64,000 bases of DNA, taken from NCBI GenBank assembly GCA_050299835.1, contig JBNKWP010000012.1:1-64000 (forward strand), given 5' to 3'. Each line of letters begins with the position of its first letter. The first letter of the stretch is position 1. This document shows positions 42,309 through 51,559 of the stretch, in pieces. Made by a program: the position numbers and the translations under genes. The notes beneath the pieces are model-generated. The model saw only the letters and a list, made by a program, of their open reading frames with translations, was not told the DNA's origin and did not search any database. This stretch comes from JAJDOD01 sp050299835. Its GTDB lineage: Bacteria; Pseudomonadota; Alphaproteobacteria; Rhodobacterales; Rhodobacteraceae.

Positions 42309-44024
42309 TCAGTTGCCGATCCGGTACCAGTCGGCGGTGTTCCAGATCTCGCTGTCCCAGACGTTCAGCTTGACGCCGCCGAGCGAGTTGGCGCGCGCCG
42401 AGATCCGGCCACGGTGGACCAGCGGGATCATGCCGCCGTTCTGGACGATTATGTCGTTCAGTTCGGCCGCAATTGCCGCGCGTTCGTCGAGGTCAGCCGT
42501 GGTGGTCAGCTTGGCGTGGAGGGCGTCATATTCCTCCATGCAGAAACGGCTGATGTTCTCGCCCTGCCACTGGGTCGCTGGAGACGGAACCTTGTTGCAC
42601 AGACCGTTGCCAAGATAGGTCTGCGGATCGGTGCCGTTGAAGATGTTGGCGTACATCTCGACGTCGGCATAGAACTTCTGGAAGGTGTCGGGCGAACCCG
42701 GGTCCCCGCCGAAGAAGACCGAAGCGTCGATGTTGCGAAGCTCGGTCTCGATGCCGATTTCCGCCCACCACTGCTTGATCAGCGCCTGGAAGTCCTGACG
42801 GACGGCGTTGGTCGAGGTCTGATAGAGAATCTTCATCGGCACGCCGTTGACTTCACGCACGCCGTCACCGTCGGTGTCGACGAACCCGGCCTCATCGAGA
42901 AGCGCGTTGGCACCCGCAATGTCCTGCGTGTCGCAAGTCATCGAGGTCGATGCGTAAATCTCGGGCACCGGCACCCAGTTACAGGTGACGCGGCCCGCCT
43001 GACCGTAGCCGATTTCAACCAGCAGCGGCCGGTCGATGGCCATCGACATCGCCTGGTAGACCGCGGGTTCGCCCAGGAACGGGTGCGGACGCACCACTGA
43101 GCGCTCGTCCGGCCCGAGTGCCGGGTCGGGGTTTGTGTTGTTGAGCATGATGCGCTCGACAAGCGGGCCGAAGCCGACGATCGGAACACCCTGGCCGCCT
43201 TCTTCCATCTTCGAGATCACGTCGGGCGCAAGCTGAAGGTTCCAGGCATAGTCGAATTCGCCCGTTTCCATTACCGCGCGGCCTGCTGCGGTGGCGTCGC
43301 CGCCGCCTTTGAACGTCACGCTCGCGAAGGCCGGCTTGCCTTCTTCGCGATAGTTCTCGTTTGCCACCATGGTGATCACGTCGTTCGGTTTGAACTCCTC
43401 AACGACGAAGCCGCCCGTGCCGATCGGGTTGAAGTTGGCCTCGGTGCATTCCGGGGCTTTCGCACCAAGACAATCTGCGAATTGTGCGGCCTGAATGATC
43501 GGTGCCTCGGCGCTCACAAATGGGCCGTAGGGGTTCGGTGTCGGCTCGGTAAAGGTCACGACAACTGTCAGGTCGTCCGGCGTTTCAACCGATGCCACAC
43601 CGCCAAATTTGGTCAGCTGAGCGCACCCGCCCTCGGGATGCGTACAATATTCATAGGTGAATTTCACGTCGGCGCTTGTCAGGGGAGTCCCATCGGACCA
43701 AAGGATGCCCGGCGTTATGTTCCAGGTGATCTGGGTCAGATCCTCGCTGACGCCACCATTGCCGACCGTTGGAATACTCTCGACCAGCCAGGGGACAAGG
43801 TTGCCCTTCTCGTCATAGCGGGCAAGCGGTTCGAGTATCATCGACGCGCTCTCGATGTCCTTGGTCCCGCCCGAAAGATACGGGTTCAGAATCGACGGCG
43901 CCTGCCAGTAGATGATCTTCACGTCGCCGTCGCGGCCACGCTCGCCTTCATGGCCTTCTGCCACGGCTGCGGTGGACATCGCACACAGCGCGGATGCGCC
44001 CAATAGGGCTGTCATGAGTTTCAT
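42309..44024 (-). CDS. Peptide/oligopeptide ABC transporter substrate-binding protein
   Basis: A 571-residue periplasmic family 5 binding protein. The signal peptide is MKLMTALLGASALCAMSTAA with cleavage near AVAEG. YWQAPSILNPYLSGGTKD, EPLARYDEKGNLVPWLVES and the WSDGTPLTSADVKFTYEYC segment are typical of DppA/OppA relatives. ATG 44024 follows AAGGAG. It is divergent from the fused ATPase gene. The ligand cannot be told from sequence alone; argE next to the ATPase hints at peptides or N-acylated amino acids. Confidence 0.9.
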   Translation of the reverse strand: MKLMTALLGASALCAMSTAAVAEGHEGERGRDGDVKIIYWQAPSILNPYLSGGTKDIESASMILEPLARYDEKGNLVPWLVESIPTVGNGGVSEDLTQITWNITPGILWSDGTPLTSADVKFTYEYCTHPEGGCAQLTKFGGVASVETPDDLTVVVTFTEPTPNPYGPFVSAEAPIIQAAQFADCLGAKAPECTEANFNPIGTGGFVVEEFKPNDVITMVANENYREEGKPAFASVTFKGGGDATAAGRAVMETGEFDYAWNLQLAPDVISKMEEGGQGVPIVGFGPLVERIMLNNTNPDPALGPDERSVVRPHPFLGEPAVYQAMSMAIDRPLLVEIGYGQAGRVTCNWVPVPEIYASTSMTCDTQDIAGANALLDEAGFVDTDGDGVREVNGVPMKILYQTSTNAVRQDFQALIKQWWAEIGIETELRNIDASVFFGGDPGSPDTFQKFYADVEMYANIFNGTDPQTYLGNGLCNKVPSPATQWQGENISRFCMEEYDALHAKLTTTADLDERAAIAAELNDIIVQNGGMIPLVHRGRISARANSLGGVKLNVWDSEIWNTADWYRIGN

Positions 44025-44325
44025 GCGTTTCACTCCTTGTTGGGTAGAACGTGCCTTCGGCGTCACCTGAAGTGACGAATGGTCGGGGATTATTTTTACA
44101 GGTTGCGTGATGAGCACCACGATCCAACTTCTGTTGTTCTGATCGTCCCCACCCCCTTGGCACGGACAGAAGGAGTTTCGACCAAAAGTTCGGCAAATTG
44201 CAAGCTTTGCCCAACGTCACGGCGGAAATACCTGCCGAAGTCTTCGCCAAACGGCTTCGAATTATGCAAGCCGTGCGGGCGGCGGCTTGCACAGCAAGCA
44301 TGTCTCGCCCTGTGAAAAGCGCGAA

Positions 44326-44354
44326 TTGACGCCCCCCGGACCTGCGTCTAGCGT
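44326..44354 (+). promoter_or_regulatory. Sigma70-like promoter of the ABC ATPase gene; 355-base gene-free region
   Basis: TTGACG (44326-44331), a 17-base spacer and TAGCGT (44349-44354) fit the housekeeping consensus, placing a transcript start about 20 bases before ATG 44380. The gene-free region 44025-44379 otherwise shows only a GTCAC-N5-GTGAC palindrome near 44064 and no other structure that I can support. Confidence 0.5.
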
Positions 44355-44379
44355 TTTGCCTGTAACGAAAAGGCTCATC

Positions 44380-46221
44380 ATGCTCGATCAACCGCTTGCC
44401 TCGCTGCGCAACCTCCGCGTCGAATTCCAGACCAAGGACGGCCCCGTCGTCGGTGTCGAGGATGTCAGTTTCGACATCTCGCCCGGCGAAACCGTCGCGG
44501 TCGTGGGCGAGTCGGGCTCGGGCAAATCGGTCTCTTCCCTGTCACTGATGCGGCTTGTGGAATTCGGTGGTGGCCGGATCACCGGCGGCGAGCTTCTCTT
44601 TGACCGTGGTTCGGATCACGGAGGCGTGATCGACGTTTCCAAAGTGGGCGACAACGCGATGCGCACGATCCGTGGCAACGAGATCGGGATGATCTTTCAG
44701 GAGCCGATGACCTCTCTCAACCCGGTTTTCACCGTGGGCCGGCAACTGACCGAAGGTCTGCGCGTTCACAAGGGCATGTCGAAGGAGCAGGCGCGCCAAC
44801 GTGCGCTGGAGCTTCTCCGGCAGGTGCGCATCCCCGAACCGGAACGGCGGCTGAAACAGTATCCCCATGAATTGTCCGGCGGAATGCGACAGCGCGTGGT
44901 GATCGCAATGGCGCTGGCCTGTGAACCGCGCCTCCTGATCGCGGACGAGCCGACCACGGCGCTCGACGTGACCATCCAGGCAGAGATCCTCGCCCTGATC
45001 GACCGGCTGAAGCGGGAGACCGGTACGGCGGTGATGTTCATCACTCACGACATGGCCGTTGTGGCCCAGATGGCCGACCGCGTGGTCGTCATGTTCCGGG
45101 GCAACAAGGTGGAAGAAGGCACGGTCGAACAGATCTTCGAAAATCCGCAACACCCCTATACCCAGGCGCTTCTGGCAGCGGTTCCGCGACTGGGCGAGAT
45201 GGCCGGCACCACCGCCCCCGTCCGGCTCAGGCTCATGGGCGATGACGCCAGCGCATCCGAGCCGATCGTACCGAAGGAAGACAAGGTGCTTCTGGACGTG
45301 AAGCACCTTTGTACCCGGTTTCCGGTCCAGGGCGGATTGCTTCGGCGCACGGTCGCCAATGTCCACGCGGTCGAAGATGTGTCCTTCCAGGTGAAATCCG
45401 GCCAAACCCTCAGCCTCGTTGGCGAATCGGGCTGCGGTAAATCATCCTGCGGCCGCTCGGTCCTGCGGCTGATCGAGCCGAATTCGGGCCAGATCTGGCT
45501 CGACGGCGAAAACCTGGTCGATTTCAGTCAACGCGAATTGCTGCGGGCGCGGCGGGATATGCAGATGATCTTCCAGGACCCGTTCGCCTCGCTCAACCCG
45601 CAGATGCGGCTGCAGGACCAGGTGGCCGAGCCGCTGATCAACTATGGTATCGGCAACGCGCAGGAACGCGCCGACCGGGTGGCGCAACTCTTCGACCGGG
45701 TGGAACTGCCGCGCAGCTTCCTGCGCCGCTTCCCGCATGAACTGTCCGGCGGTCAGCGACAACGGATCGCGATTGCCCGCGCGCTGGCGCTGAACCCCAA
45801 GCTCATCATCGCGGACGAGGCGGTCTCGGCGCTCGACGTCTCCGTGCAGGCACAGGTTCTGAACCTGCTGATGGAGCTTCAGCAGGATCTGGGAATCTCC
45901 ATGCTGTTCATCAGCCACGACATGGCCGTGGTCGAGCGCGTGAGCCATCACGTCGGCGTCATGTATCTGGGCCGGATCGTGGAGATGGGGCCGCGCGCGG
46001 CGATCTTCGAAGACCCGCGCCACCCCTACACCAAGGCGCTCATGCTGGCGGTCCCTGTGGCCGATCCGCGACAGCGCAAAACGGAAAAAGACCTGAATTT
46101 CAAACCGATCCCCTCTCCGATCTTCCCCATCGAATATGTGCCAGAGCCATCGGTCTATGAGGAAGTCTCGCCTGGGCATATGGTCCTGACGGGCGATTGG
46201 GGCGGGTTTGACCGTGGCTGA
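44380..46221 (+). CDS. Fused double ABC ATPase, DppD-DppF type
   Basis: A 613-residue protein with two complete nucleotide-binding domains. The first has VVGESGSGKSVS, ELSGGMRQRVVIAMAL and LLIADEPTTALDV; the second has LVGESGCGKSSC, ELSGGQRQRIAIARALAL and LIIADEAVSALDV. Each is followed by an oligopeptide-type C-terminal extension. This is the GsiA/DppDF fusion layout. ATG 44380 is chosen because the upstream 31 codons are not family-like and a promoter lies at 44326. It should energise the two permeases. It overlaps argE by 14 bases. Confidence 0.94.
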   Translation: MLDQPLASLRNLRVEFQTKDGPVVGVEDVSFDISPGETVAVVGESGSGKSVSSLSLMRLVEFGGGRITGGELLFDRGSDHGGVIDVSKVGDNAMRTIRGNEIGMIFQEPMTSLNPVFTVGRQLTEGLRVHKGMSKEQARQRALELLRQVRIPEPERRLKQYPHELSGGMRQRVVIAMALACEPRLLIADEPTTALDVTIQAEILALIDRLKRETGTAVMFITHDMAVVAQMADRVVVMFRGNKVEEGTVEQIFENPQHPYTQALLAAVPRLGEMAGTTAPVRLRLMGDDASASEPIVPKEDKVLLDVKHLCTRFPVQGGLLRRTVANVHAVEDVSFQVKSGQTLSLVGESGCGKSSCGRSVLRLIEPNSGQIWLDGENLVDFSQRELLRARRDMQMIFQDPFASLNPQMRLQDQVAEPLINYGIGNAQERADRVAQLFDRVELPRSFLRRFPHELSGGQRQRIAIARALALNPKLIIADEAVSALDVSVQAQVLNLLMELQQDLGISMLFISHDMAVVERVSHHVGVMYLGRIVEMGPRAAIFEDPRHPYTKALMLAVPVADPRQRKTEKDLNFKPIPSPIFPIEYVPEPSVYEEVSPGHMVLTGDWGGFDRG

Positions 46222-47380
46222 TCCGACAGCGCGGGAAATTCTCGACCGCCTGGTGTCTTTCCCCACGGTTAGCCATGACACCAACCTGCCGCTGATCGAC
46301 TGGGTCGAGGACTATCTGACCGGCATCGGGGTGAAAGCTCACCGGATGCCGAAAGAAGGCGACCCTTCGAAACACGCGATCTTCTGTCAGGTTGGTCCGG
46401 ATGTTCCGGGGGGCGTTGTCCTGTCCGGTCATACCGACGTGGTTCCGGTCGAAGGACAGGACTGGACCACCGATCCATGGACGGTCGACGAACGCGACGG
46501 CAAGCTCTACGGGCGCGGTTGTTGCGACATGAAAGGCTTCGACGCATTGGCGCTTCATGCGTTGCAACGCGCGTTGAAGTCGGATCTGAAGCGGCCTTTG
46601 CAAGTCGCCCTATCCTTTGACGAGGAGATCGGCTGCGCCGGTGCGCCGCCGCTGATCAAGGCAATGGCTCAGGCCGGATTGCCCAAGGCGGCGGCTGCGA
46701 TTATTGGCGAACCATCGGTGATGACCTGCGTCACCGGCCACAAGGGAAGCGTCAGTTTCAATATCCATATCAAGGGGTTCGAGGTTCATTCCTCGCTGAT
46801 GCACACCGGCGTGAGCGCCATCCACGAAGCCGCGCGCATGATCGAATGGGCCAATCAGAAGAATGCGGAGAGCCGGGCGCGGGTGCCGACCCCCATCGCA
46901 GCGATCTTCGAACCGCCCTGGACCACACTGCATGTCGGCAAAATCCGGGGCGGCACAGCCCATAACATCACCGCAGGCGATTGCCACTTCGTATTAGAGA
47001 TGCGCTTCGTGCCGGATGACGACATTCCCGCAAGAATCCAGGAGGCGCGGGACTATGCCGCCGAACTCGAAGCGGAGATGCAGAAGATCGCGCCAACCTC
47101 TCGGATCATCCTGTACGAGGGAGAGGATGTGCCGGGGCTGGTGCCCGAAGACAATGGCGCGGCGGAGGCGCTGGTGCGTGGGATCACCGGCGACAATGCC
47201 AACCACGTGGTGAGCTACGGCACCGAGGCCGGGCATTTCCAGGCGGCCGGGATCTCGTCGGTGATCTGCGGGCCCGGCAATATCGAACAGGCGCATCAGG
47301 CGGACGAATACATAACCGTCGCCCAGTTCAAAGCCGGCGAGTCCTTCTTGGAGAAGGTGATCGACAGCCTCTGCCAGTGA
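46208..47380 (+). CDS. argE: Acetylornithine deacetylase (ArgE, M20 family)
   Basis: A 390-residue M20 amidohydrolase. SGHTDVVPVEGQDW carries the first metal histidine and aspartate, GRGCCDMKGFDAL the bridging aspartate, and LSFDEEIGCAG the general-base glutamate; the dimerisation domain and final HQADEYITV are as in ArgE. It removes acetyl from N-acetylornithine in arginine synthesis, though related enzymes deacylate other N-acyl amino acids. TTG 46208 and GTG 46214 are both plausible starts. Overlap with the peptide transporter ATPase suggests it may process an imported substrate. Confidence 0.88.
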   Translation: MTVADPTAREILDRLVSFPTVSHDTNLPLIDWVEDYLTGIGVKAHRMPKEGDPSKHAIFCQVGPDVPGGVVLSGHTDVVPVEGQDWTTDPWTVDERDGKLYGRGCCDMKGFDALALHALQRALKSDLKRPLQVALSFDEEIGCAGAPPLIKAMAQAGLPKAAAAIIGEPSVMTCVTGHKGSVSFNIHIKGFEVHSSLMHTGVSAIHEAARMIEWANQKNAESRARVPTPIAAIFEPPWTTLHVGKIRGGTAHNITAGDCHFVLEMRFVPDDDIPARIQEARDYAAELEAEMQKIAPTSRIILYEGEDVPGLVPEDNGAAEALVRGITGDNANHVVSYGTEAGHFQAAGISSVICGPGNIEQAHQADEYITVAQFKAGESFLEKVIDSLCQ

Positions 47381-47400
47381 GTGATTCAGTTAAGGTCTGC

Positions 47401-47432
47401 GAAAAAACGGGACAGGCATTCGCCCATCCCGT
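47401..47432 (-). terminator. Intrinsic terminator after cupredoxin gene
   Basis: ACGGGA (47407-47412) pairs with TCCCGT (47427-47432); on the minus strand the stem runs into six U residues. It lies 60 bases beyond the cupredoxin stop. Confidence 0.75.
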
Positions 47433-47491
47433 CCTCACTCACACACATTCACTGCTGGCGTGGGAGGCCGCCAGTGGCCGAAACGCGCAGG

Positions 47492-47827
47492 TCACGACGC
47501 GATGATCTGGCCTTTCATCCGAGGATGGATTTTGCAGATGTAGGAATGGGTGCCTGCGTTCGCGATGGTCACGGTGGCCTCTTCGCCTTTGTTCAGACGA
47601 CCGGTGTCGAAGCTGCCATTGTTGGCGGTAGCGGTGTGGGGTGCGCCATCGAGATTAACGAAAGTCACCTTGTCGCCCGCCTGCATCTTCAGCGTGGCCG
47701 GAGAGAACTTGCCACCCTTGATCTCCACCATGTGATTGGCGTGGCCTGCAGCACGGGCGGCGCTGGCAAGAACAGGGAGGGCGGCGACGCCGAGGCTGAA
47801 TTTCAGGAAGTTGCGGCGGTTGGTCAT
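47492..47827 (-). CDS. Tat-exported cupredoxin (amicyanin/plastocyanin-like)
   Basis: A 111-residue blue-copper protein. The leader MTNRRNFLKFSLGVAALPVL has the RRxFLK twin-arginine motif; the mature part carries the type-1 copper ligands in DGAPHTAT (His) and YICKIHPRMKG (Cys, His, Met). It likely shuttles electrons in the periplasm. No amine dehydrogenase or nitrite reductase is nearby to name a partner. It has its own terminator. Confidence 0.9.
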   Translation of the reverse strand: MTNRRNFLKFSLGVAALPVLASAARAAGHANHMVEIKGGKFSPATLKMQAGDKVTFVNLDGAPHTATANNGSFDTGRLNKGEEATVTIANAGTHSYICKIHPRMKGQIIAS

Positions 47828-47911
47828 GGGTCTGTTCCTAAAGTTGGATGGTTGCTTCGAAAGGGTTACGCGCCGCGCGTCACCTTTATTCCCGGCAGTC
47901 CAAACTTTTCT

Positions 47912-50414
47912 CTAAAAAATCTTCTCAAGCCCCGCTTCGGCCATCAGGCGGTCGGCTTCTGCCGCCAGAATCCTCTCACGTCCCTCGCCCTGAATAGGGA
48001 TGCGCCCCGCCTCCAGGAAGAGGGGCGCGGCCAAAGGAGTCACCCGGCCGAGGATCACATGATCGACGCGACCGCCCGACCGGGTCAGCATCTCCTCGAT
48101 CCGTCCGAAATCGACAAGGCCGCGCATCGCCTCCTCCCGCGTGATGTCCAGAAGCAGGTGGTCGGGGTCGTATTTGACAAGCGTGTCATAGAGGATGTCG
48201 GAGGAAAACGTCGCCTGCCGCCCGCTGCGCTTGTCGTTTCCGCGATTGCGTTCGAGNNNNNNTGACAAGCGTGTCATAGAGGATGTCGGAGGAAAACGTC
48301 GCCTGCCGCCCGCTGCGCTTGTCGTTTCCGCGATTGCGTTCGAGCATCATGGAGATGATGGCGGTGCCCTTGAAGGTGCGTTTCATCACCGAATTGCCTT
48401 CAAGCCAGCGGTCGAAGGCATCGCGCAGTGTTGCGGCCTGCAAGAGCGCATCAGGGTCCGGCACCCGGTCGAGCCCCCAAATTAGGGTGGCGTAATCGGT
48501 TGCAACAAAGCCCAGCGGGCCAAGCCCCGCGACTTCCATCTGTTTCGTCACCAGAAGCCCCAGCGTCTGCATCGCGTTGCGTCCCGCAAAACCGTAAATG
48601 CAGGTGTTCTGGCGGCCGTCATGCGGGAAGCTTTCGACAAGGATGCGATCGGCCTGCGGGAGTTTGGAGTAACGGTCCTGGAGTTGCAGCCATTCGGCGG
48701 TGTGATCGGGCAGGCCGGACCAGTCGCGGCGTTCGAACTTTTCGAGGATGCGGCGGGACAACTGGGTGGAAGTGGAGAACTTGGTGCCGCTGAAGACCGC
48801 GATCTTGGGGGCCTTGTCGGCGCGGCGGGTGACCTGGACGGTCATTTCCTTGATGTTCTCGTAACGGACGATCTCGCCACCGATCAGGAAAGTGTCTCCG
48901 GGTGTCAGAGAGGCGGCGAAGCCTTCCTCCACCTCGCCGAGGGGCTTGCCCCCCATGCGATTTTTCAGCCGGACCTTCAGCGTGTCGGTGTCCAGAATGG
49001 TGCCAAGGTTGCGCCGGATCAGCGCGGGCGCGCGCGGGTCGCGTAGCTGCCACAGTCCGTCCTTTTGCATCAGCCGTTGCCAGCGGTCATAGACGCGGAG
49101 GGCGTAACCCCCGGTTGCCATCAGGTCGAGGCATTCGTCGAAGGCGCTTCGGGTCAGGCCGGTATAGGCACCTGCGGTCTTGACGGTGTCGTAGAACTCG
49201 GTGGCGTCGAAGGGACCCCGGCAGGCGCGGATCAGGATATGCTGACAAAGCACGTCGCGGGGGCCGGGGCCGCGCGGGTCTCCGTCCAGGTCCTTTTCGC
49301 GCACCGCGGCAAGGGCGGCGACGCATTCGACCACCTCGAAACGGTTGGCAGGCACGATCAGCGCCTTCGAAGGCGCGTTGTAGTTGTGGTTGGCCCGCCC
49401 GATCCGCTGGACGAGGCGTTTGACGTTCTTCGGCGCACCCACCTGGATGATGAGATCGACGTCGCCCCAGTCGATCCCCAGATCCAGCGTGCCGGTACAG
49501 ACGATGGCGCGAAGCTGACCCGCCACCATCGCGGCCTCCACCTTCTGGCGCTGGTCTTTCGCAAGCGAGCCGTGATGGATGCCGATGGGCAGGCTTTCGT
49601 CATTGGCAAGCCAGAGGTTGTGAAAGAAGATCTCCGCCTGGGCGCGGGTGTTGTGAAAGATCAGCGTGGTCTTGTGCTTCTTCACCTCTTCAAGCACAGC
49701 CGGAATTGCATAGGCCGCGCCGCCGCCCGACCAAGGCGGCAGCGCTTCGGTCGTCAGCATGGCGATGTCGGGGTCGGGGCCGGGATCGGCCTGCAGGATC
49801 GGGCAGGGGTCGGGATGGCGGGCCAGAAAGCGCGCGATGGCGGCGGGGTCTTCAACCGTGGCCGAAAGGCCGACACGGCGCAGGCCGGGGCAGAGCGCCT
49901 GCAACTCGGCAAGGCAAAGCATAAGCTGGTCACCGCGCTTGCTCTCGGCCAGCGCGTGGATTTCGTCGACGATGACGCGTTGCAGACCGGCGAACATGCG
50001 CGGCGCATCCTCGTAGCTCAGCAGCAGGGCAAGGCTCTCCGGCGTGGTCAGCAGGATATGCGGCGGGTCGGTGCGCTGGCGTTTTTTTCGGGTGGCTGAA
50101 GTGTCGCCGGTGCGGTCCTCCACCCGGATCGGCAGGCCCATCTCGTCGATGGGGCGGCCCAGATTGCGGCGGATATCGGCGGCGAGCGCCTTCAGGGGCG
50201 AGACATAGACGGTGTGAAGCCCGTCATGAGTGCCATCGGCCAGTTCGGACAGTGTCGGCAGAAACCCGGCCAGCGTCTTGCCGCCGCCAGTGGGCGCGAT
50301 GAGGAGGAGCGACGGGAGATCGGCGCGATCCGCCATGTCGGTCTGATGGGGATGGGGCGACCAGCCGTGGCTCGCGAACCAGTTGAGGAAACGGAAGGGA
50401 AGGGTCTCAGCCAT
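47912..50414 (-). CDS. Ligase-associated DEXH-box helicase, interrupted by an assembly gap
   Basis: An Lhr-like helicase of the ligase-associated DNA-repair set. The N-terminus holds Walker A IAPTGGGKTLAG, DEIHALAESKRGDQ, SATVEDP and the C-terminal helicase motifs DLGIDWGDVDLIIQVG and QRIGRANHNYN; the end VDFGRIEEMLTRSG and RVTPLAAPLFLEAGR is typical. The frame breaks at six Ns (48257-48262) flanked by an 82-base direct duplication. Removing one copy plus the Ns (88 bases) restores one frame of about 804 codons, so the gene is intact in the organism. The usual partner phosphoesterase PdeM is not adjacent. The start overlaps the glycosyltransferase stop by eight bases. Confidence 0.9.
48175..48344. 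other. Assembly gap flanked by duplicated contig ends
   Basis: Bases 48175-48256 and 48263-48344 are identical over 82 positions and are separated only by six Ns. This is how two overlapping contigs look when joined without merging. It is an artefact, not a biological repeat. Confidence 0.93.
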
Positions 50415-51405
50415 CGACGGGGGCGAGGCCGGCAACCTCCAGAAGTTCCTGATAGATTGGAGTTTTCTTCAGTCCCGCGATTTTTGCCTTGTGCGCTTCG
50501 ACAGCGGCATGGTGCAAGTCATCCAGTCGGGTGTGACGCCGAAGTGTGGCGATTTCCTCTCCCAGCCGGGGTTGGTGGACAAGCATTTCGGTGTTCTCGC
50601 TTGCCACCTGATCACGACGCTTGAAGTATGTCCGGTCGACTCTTCCCGCGACGACGGCATCGCCACGGGCATGTTTGACAAGAAAACTTTCCAGGGAGCG
50701 CAGGGCATAGTGGTTGATCGTCACCAGATCGAACATACCGCGCGCATCCCCGCCTTTGTGGTGAACGTGACGCATCTCGACCGGGAAGTCGCGGCCCGCT
50801 CCGTCGAGCCAGCGCAGATCGCCCGCCACGTCTTCCGGCGCGAGCGGACGATGGTTGCGGATGTTCAGGCGCGGGTCGACGCGGGAGATCGACTTGAAGC
50901 CGCGTCTGCTTTTCCACTTGCCGGGGGTCATGTTTGCGCCCTTGGTGAATTGCGCGGTCACCGGCCGGTCGTGATAGGCGACCACGCCTCCGGTGCCGAA
51001 GGTCGTCTCCGCCATGGTCAGGACGTCCGGCCAGTCGAGACGGCGAAGCAGCTCTTTCAGCGAGGTGTCGCCACCGCGCAGGCAGGGAAACTCGTCCACA
51101 TCGGTCAGAAACACGTAATCGGCGTCGCGCCATGCGCGCATCTGCCGGCCATAGGCCAGCGCGGTCATATGCGGACTTCGGCGCAGGCTGGAGGATGGGG
51201 GCGCGATCACCATCGGGTTGGGCAGATGCGTCAGCAGACCGAGCCGTTCCATCTCGTCCAGGATCAGGTCGGTGCCATCGTCGCAATCGTTGGTGAGGAC
51301 CACGATCCGGTCGACGCCCATCAGCCGCTGCCAGGCCACCCATTCGACAATGAACGGGCCTTCGTTCTTCATTACGGTGAAGGTTAGAAGGGTGGGGTCG
51401 GCCAC
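50407..51405 (-). CDS. Family 2 glycosyltransferase
   Basis: A 332-residue glycosyltransferase opening with TLLTFTVMKNEGPFIVEWVA, the start of the Glyco_tranf_2_4 group, with the DxD-type VFLTDVDEFPCL for the metal-nucleotide sugar. GTG 51405 gives the family N-terminus; an ATG at 51444 adds 13 unconvincing residues. The acceptor is unknown. It overlaps the helicase start and follows the AAA ATPase across a gene-end repeat. Confidence 0.83.
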   Translation of the reverse strand: MADPTLLTFTVMKNEGPFIVEWVAWQRLMGVDRIVVLTNDCDDGTDLILDEMERLGLLTHLPNPMVIAPPSSSLRRSPHMTALAYGRQMRAWRDADYVFLTDVDEFPCLRGGDTSLKELLRRLDWPDVLTMAETTFGTGGVVAYHDRPVTAQFTKGANMTPGKWKSRRGFKSISRVDPRLNIRNHRPLAPEDVAGDLRWLDGAGRDFPVEMRHVHHKGGDARGMFDLVTINHYALRSLESFLVKHARGDAVVAGRVDRTYFKRRDQVASENTEMLVHQPRLGEEIATLRRHTRLDDLHHAAVEAHKAKIAGLKKTPIYQELLEVAGLAPVDG

Positions 51406-51471
51406 GGGGCTCGGCTCTCTTGCTGCTCGGCAGGAGAATACCATCCGGAGCCGGGAAGAAAACCTGACTTT

Positions 51472-51545
51472 CCATCGACCCGAAAATTTCCCGAGGGGGT
51501 CCGGGGGAGCAGCGCTCCCCCGGGGGCGCCGCCAAAGGCGGCGAA
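51472..51545 (-). repeat. Gene-end repeat, copy C
   Basis: After the AAA ATPase stop on the minus strand: GCCGCC-TTT-GGCGGC, CCGGGGGAGC-GCT-GCTCCCCCGG, then CCCTCGGGAAATTTTC and GGGTCGATGGAAA. It shares the order hairpin, AT-rich hexamer, GATGRAA with copies A and B, with more divergence. Confidence 0.5.
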
Positions 51546-51559
51546 AGCCCTAGGGTCGC

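Noticed and set aside
48175..48344. Direct repeat as a possible attachment site or mobile element scar
   Set aside because: The copies flank a run of Ns and merging them restores the helicase frame, so it is an assembly artefact.
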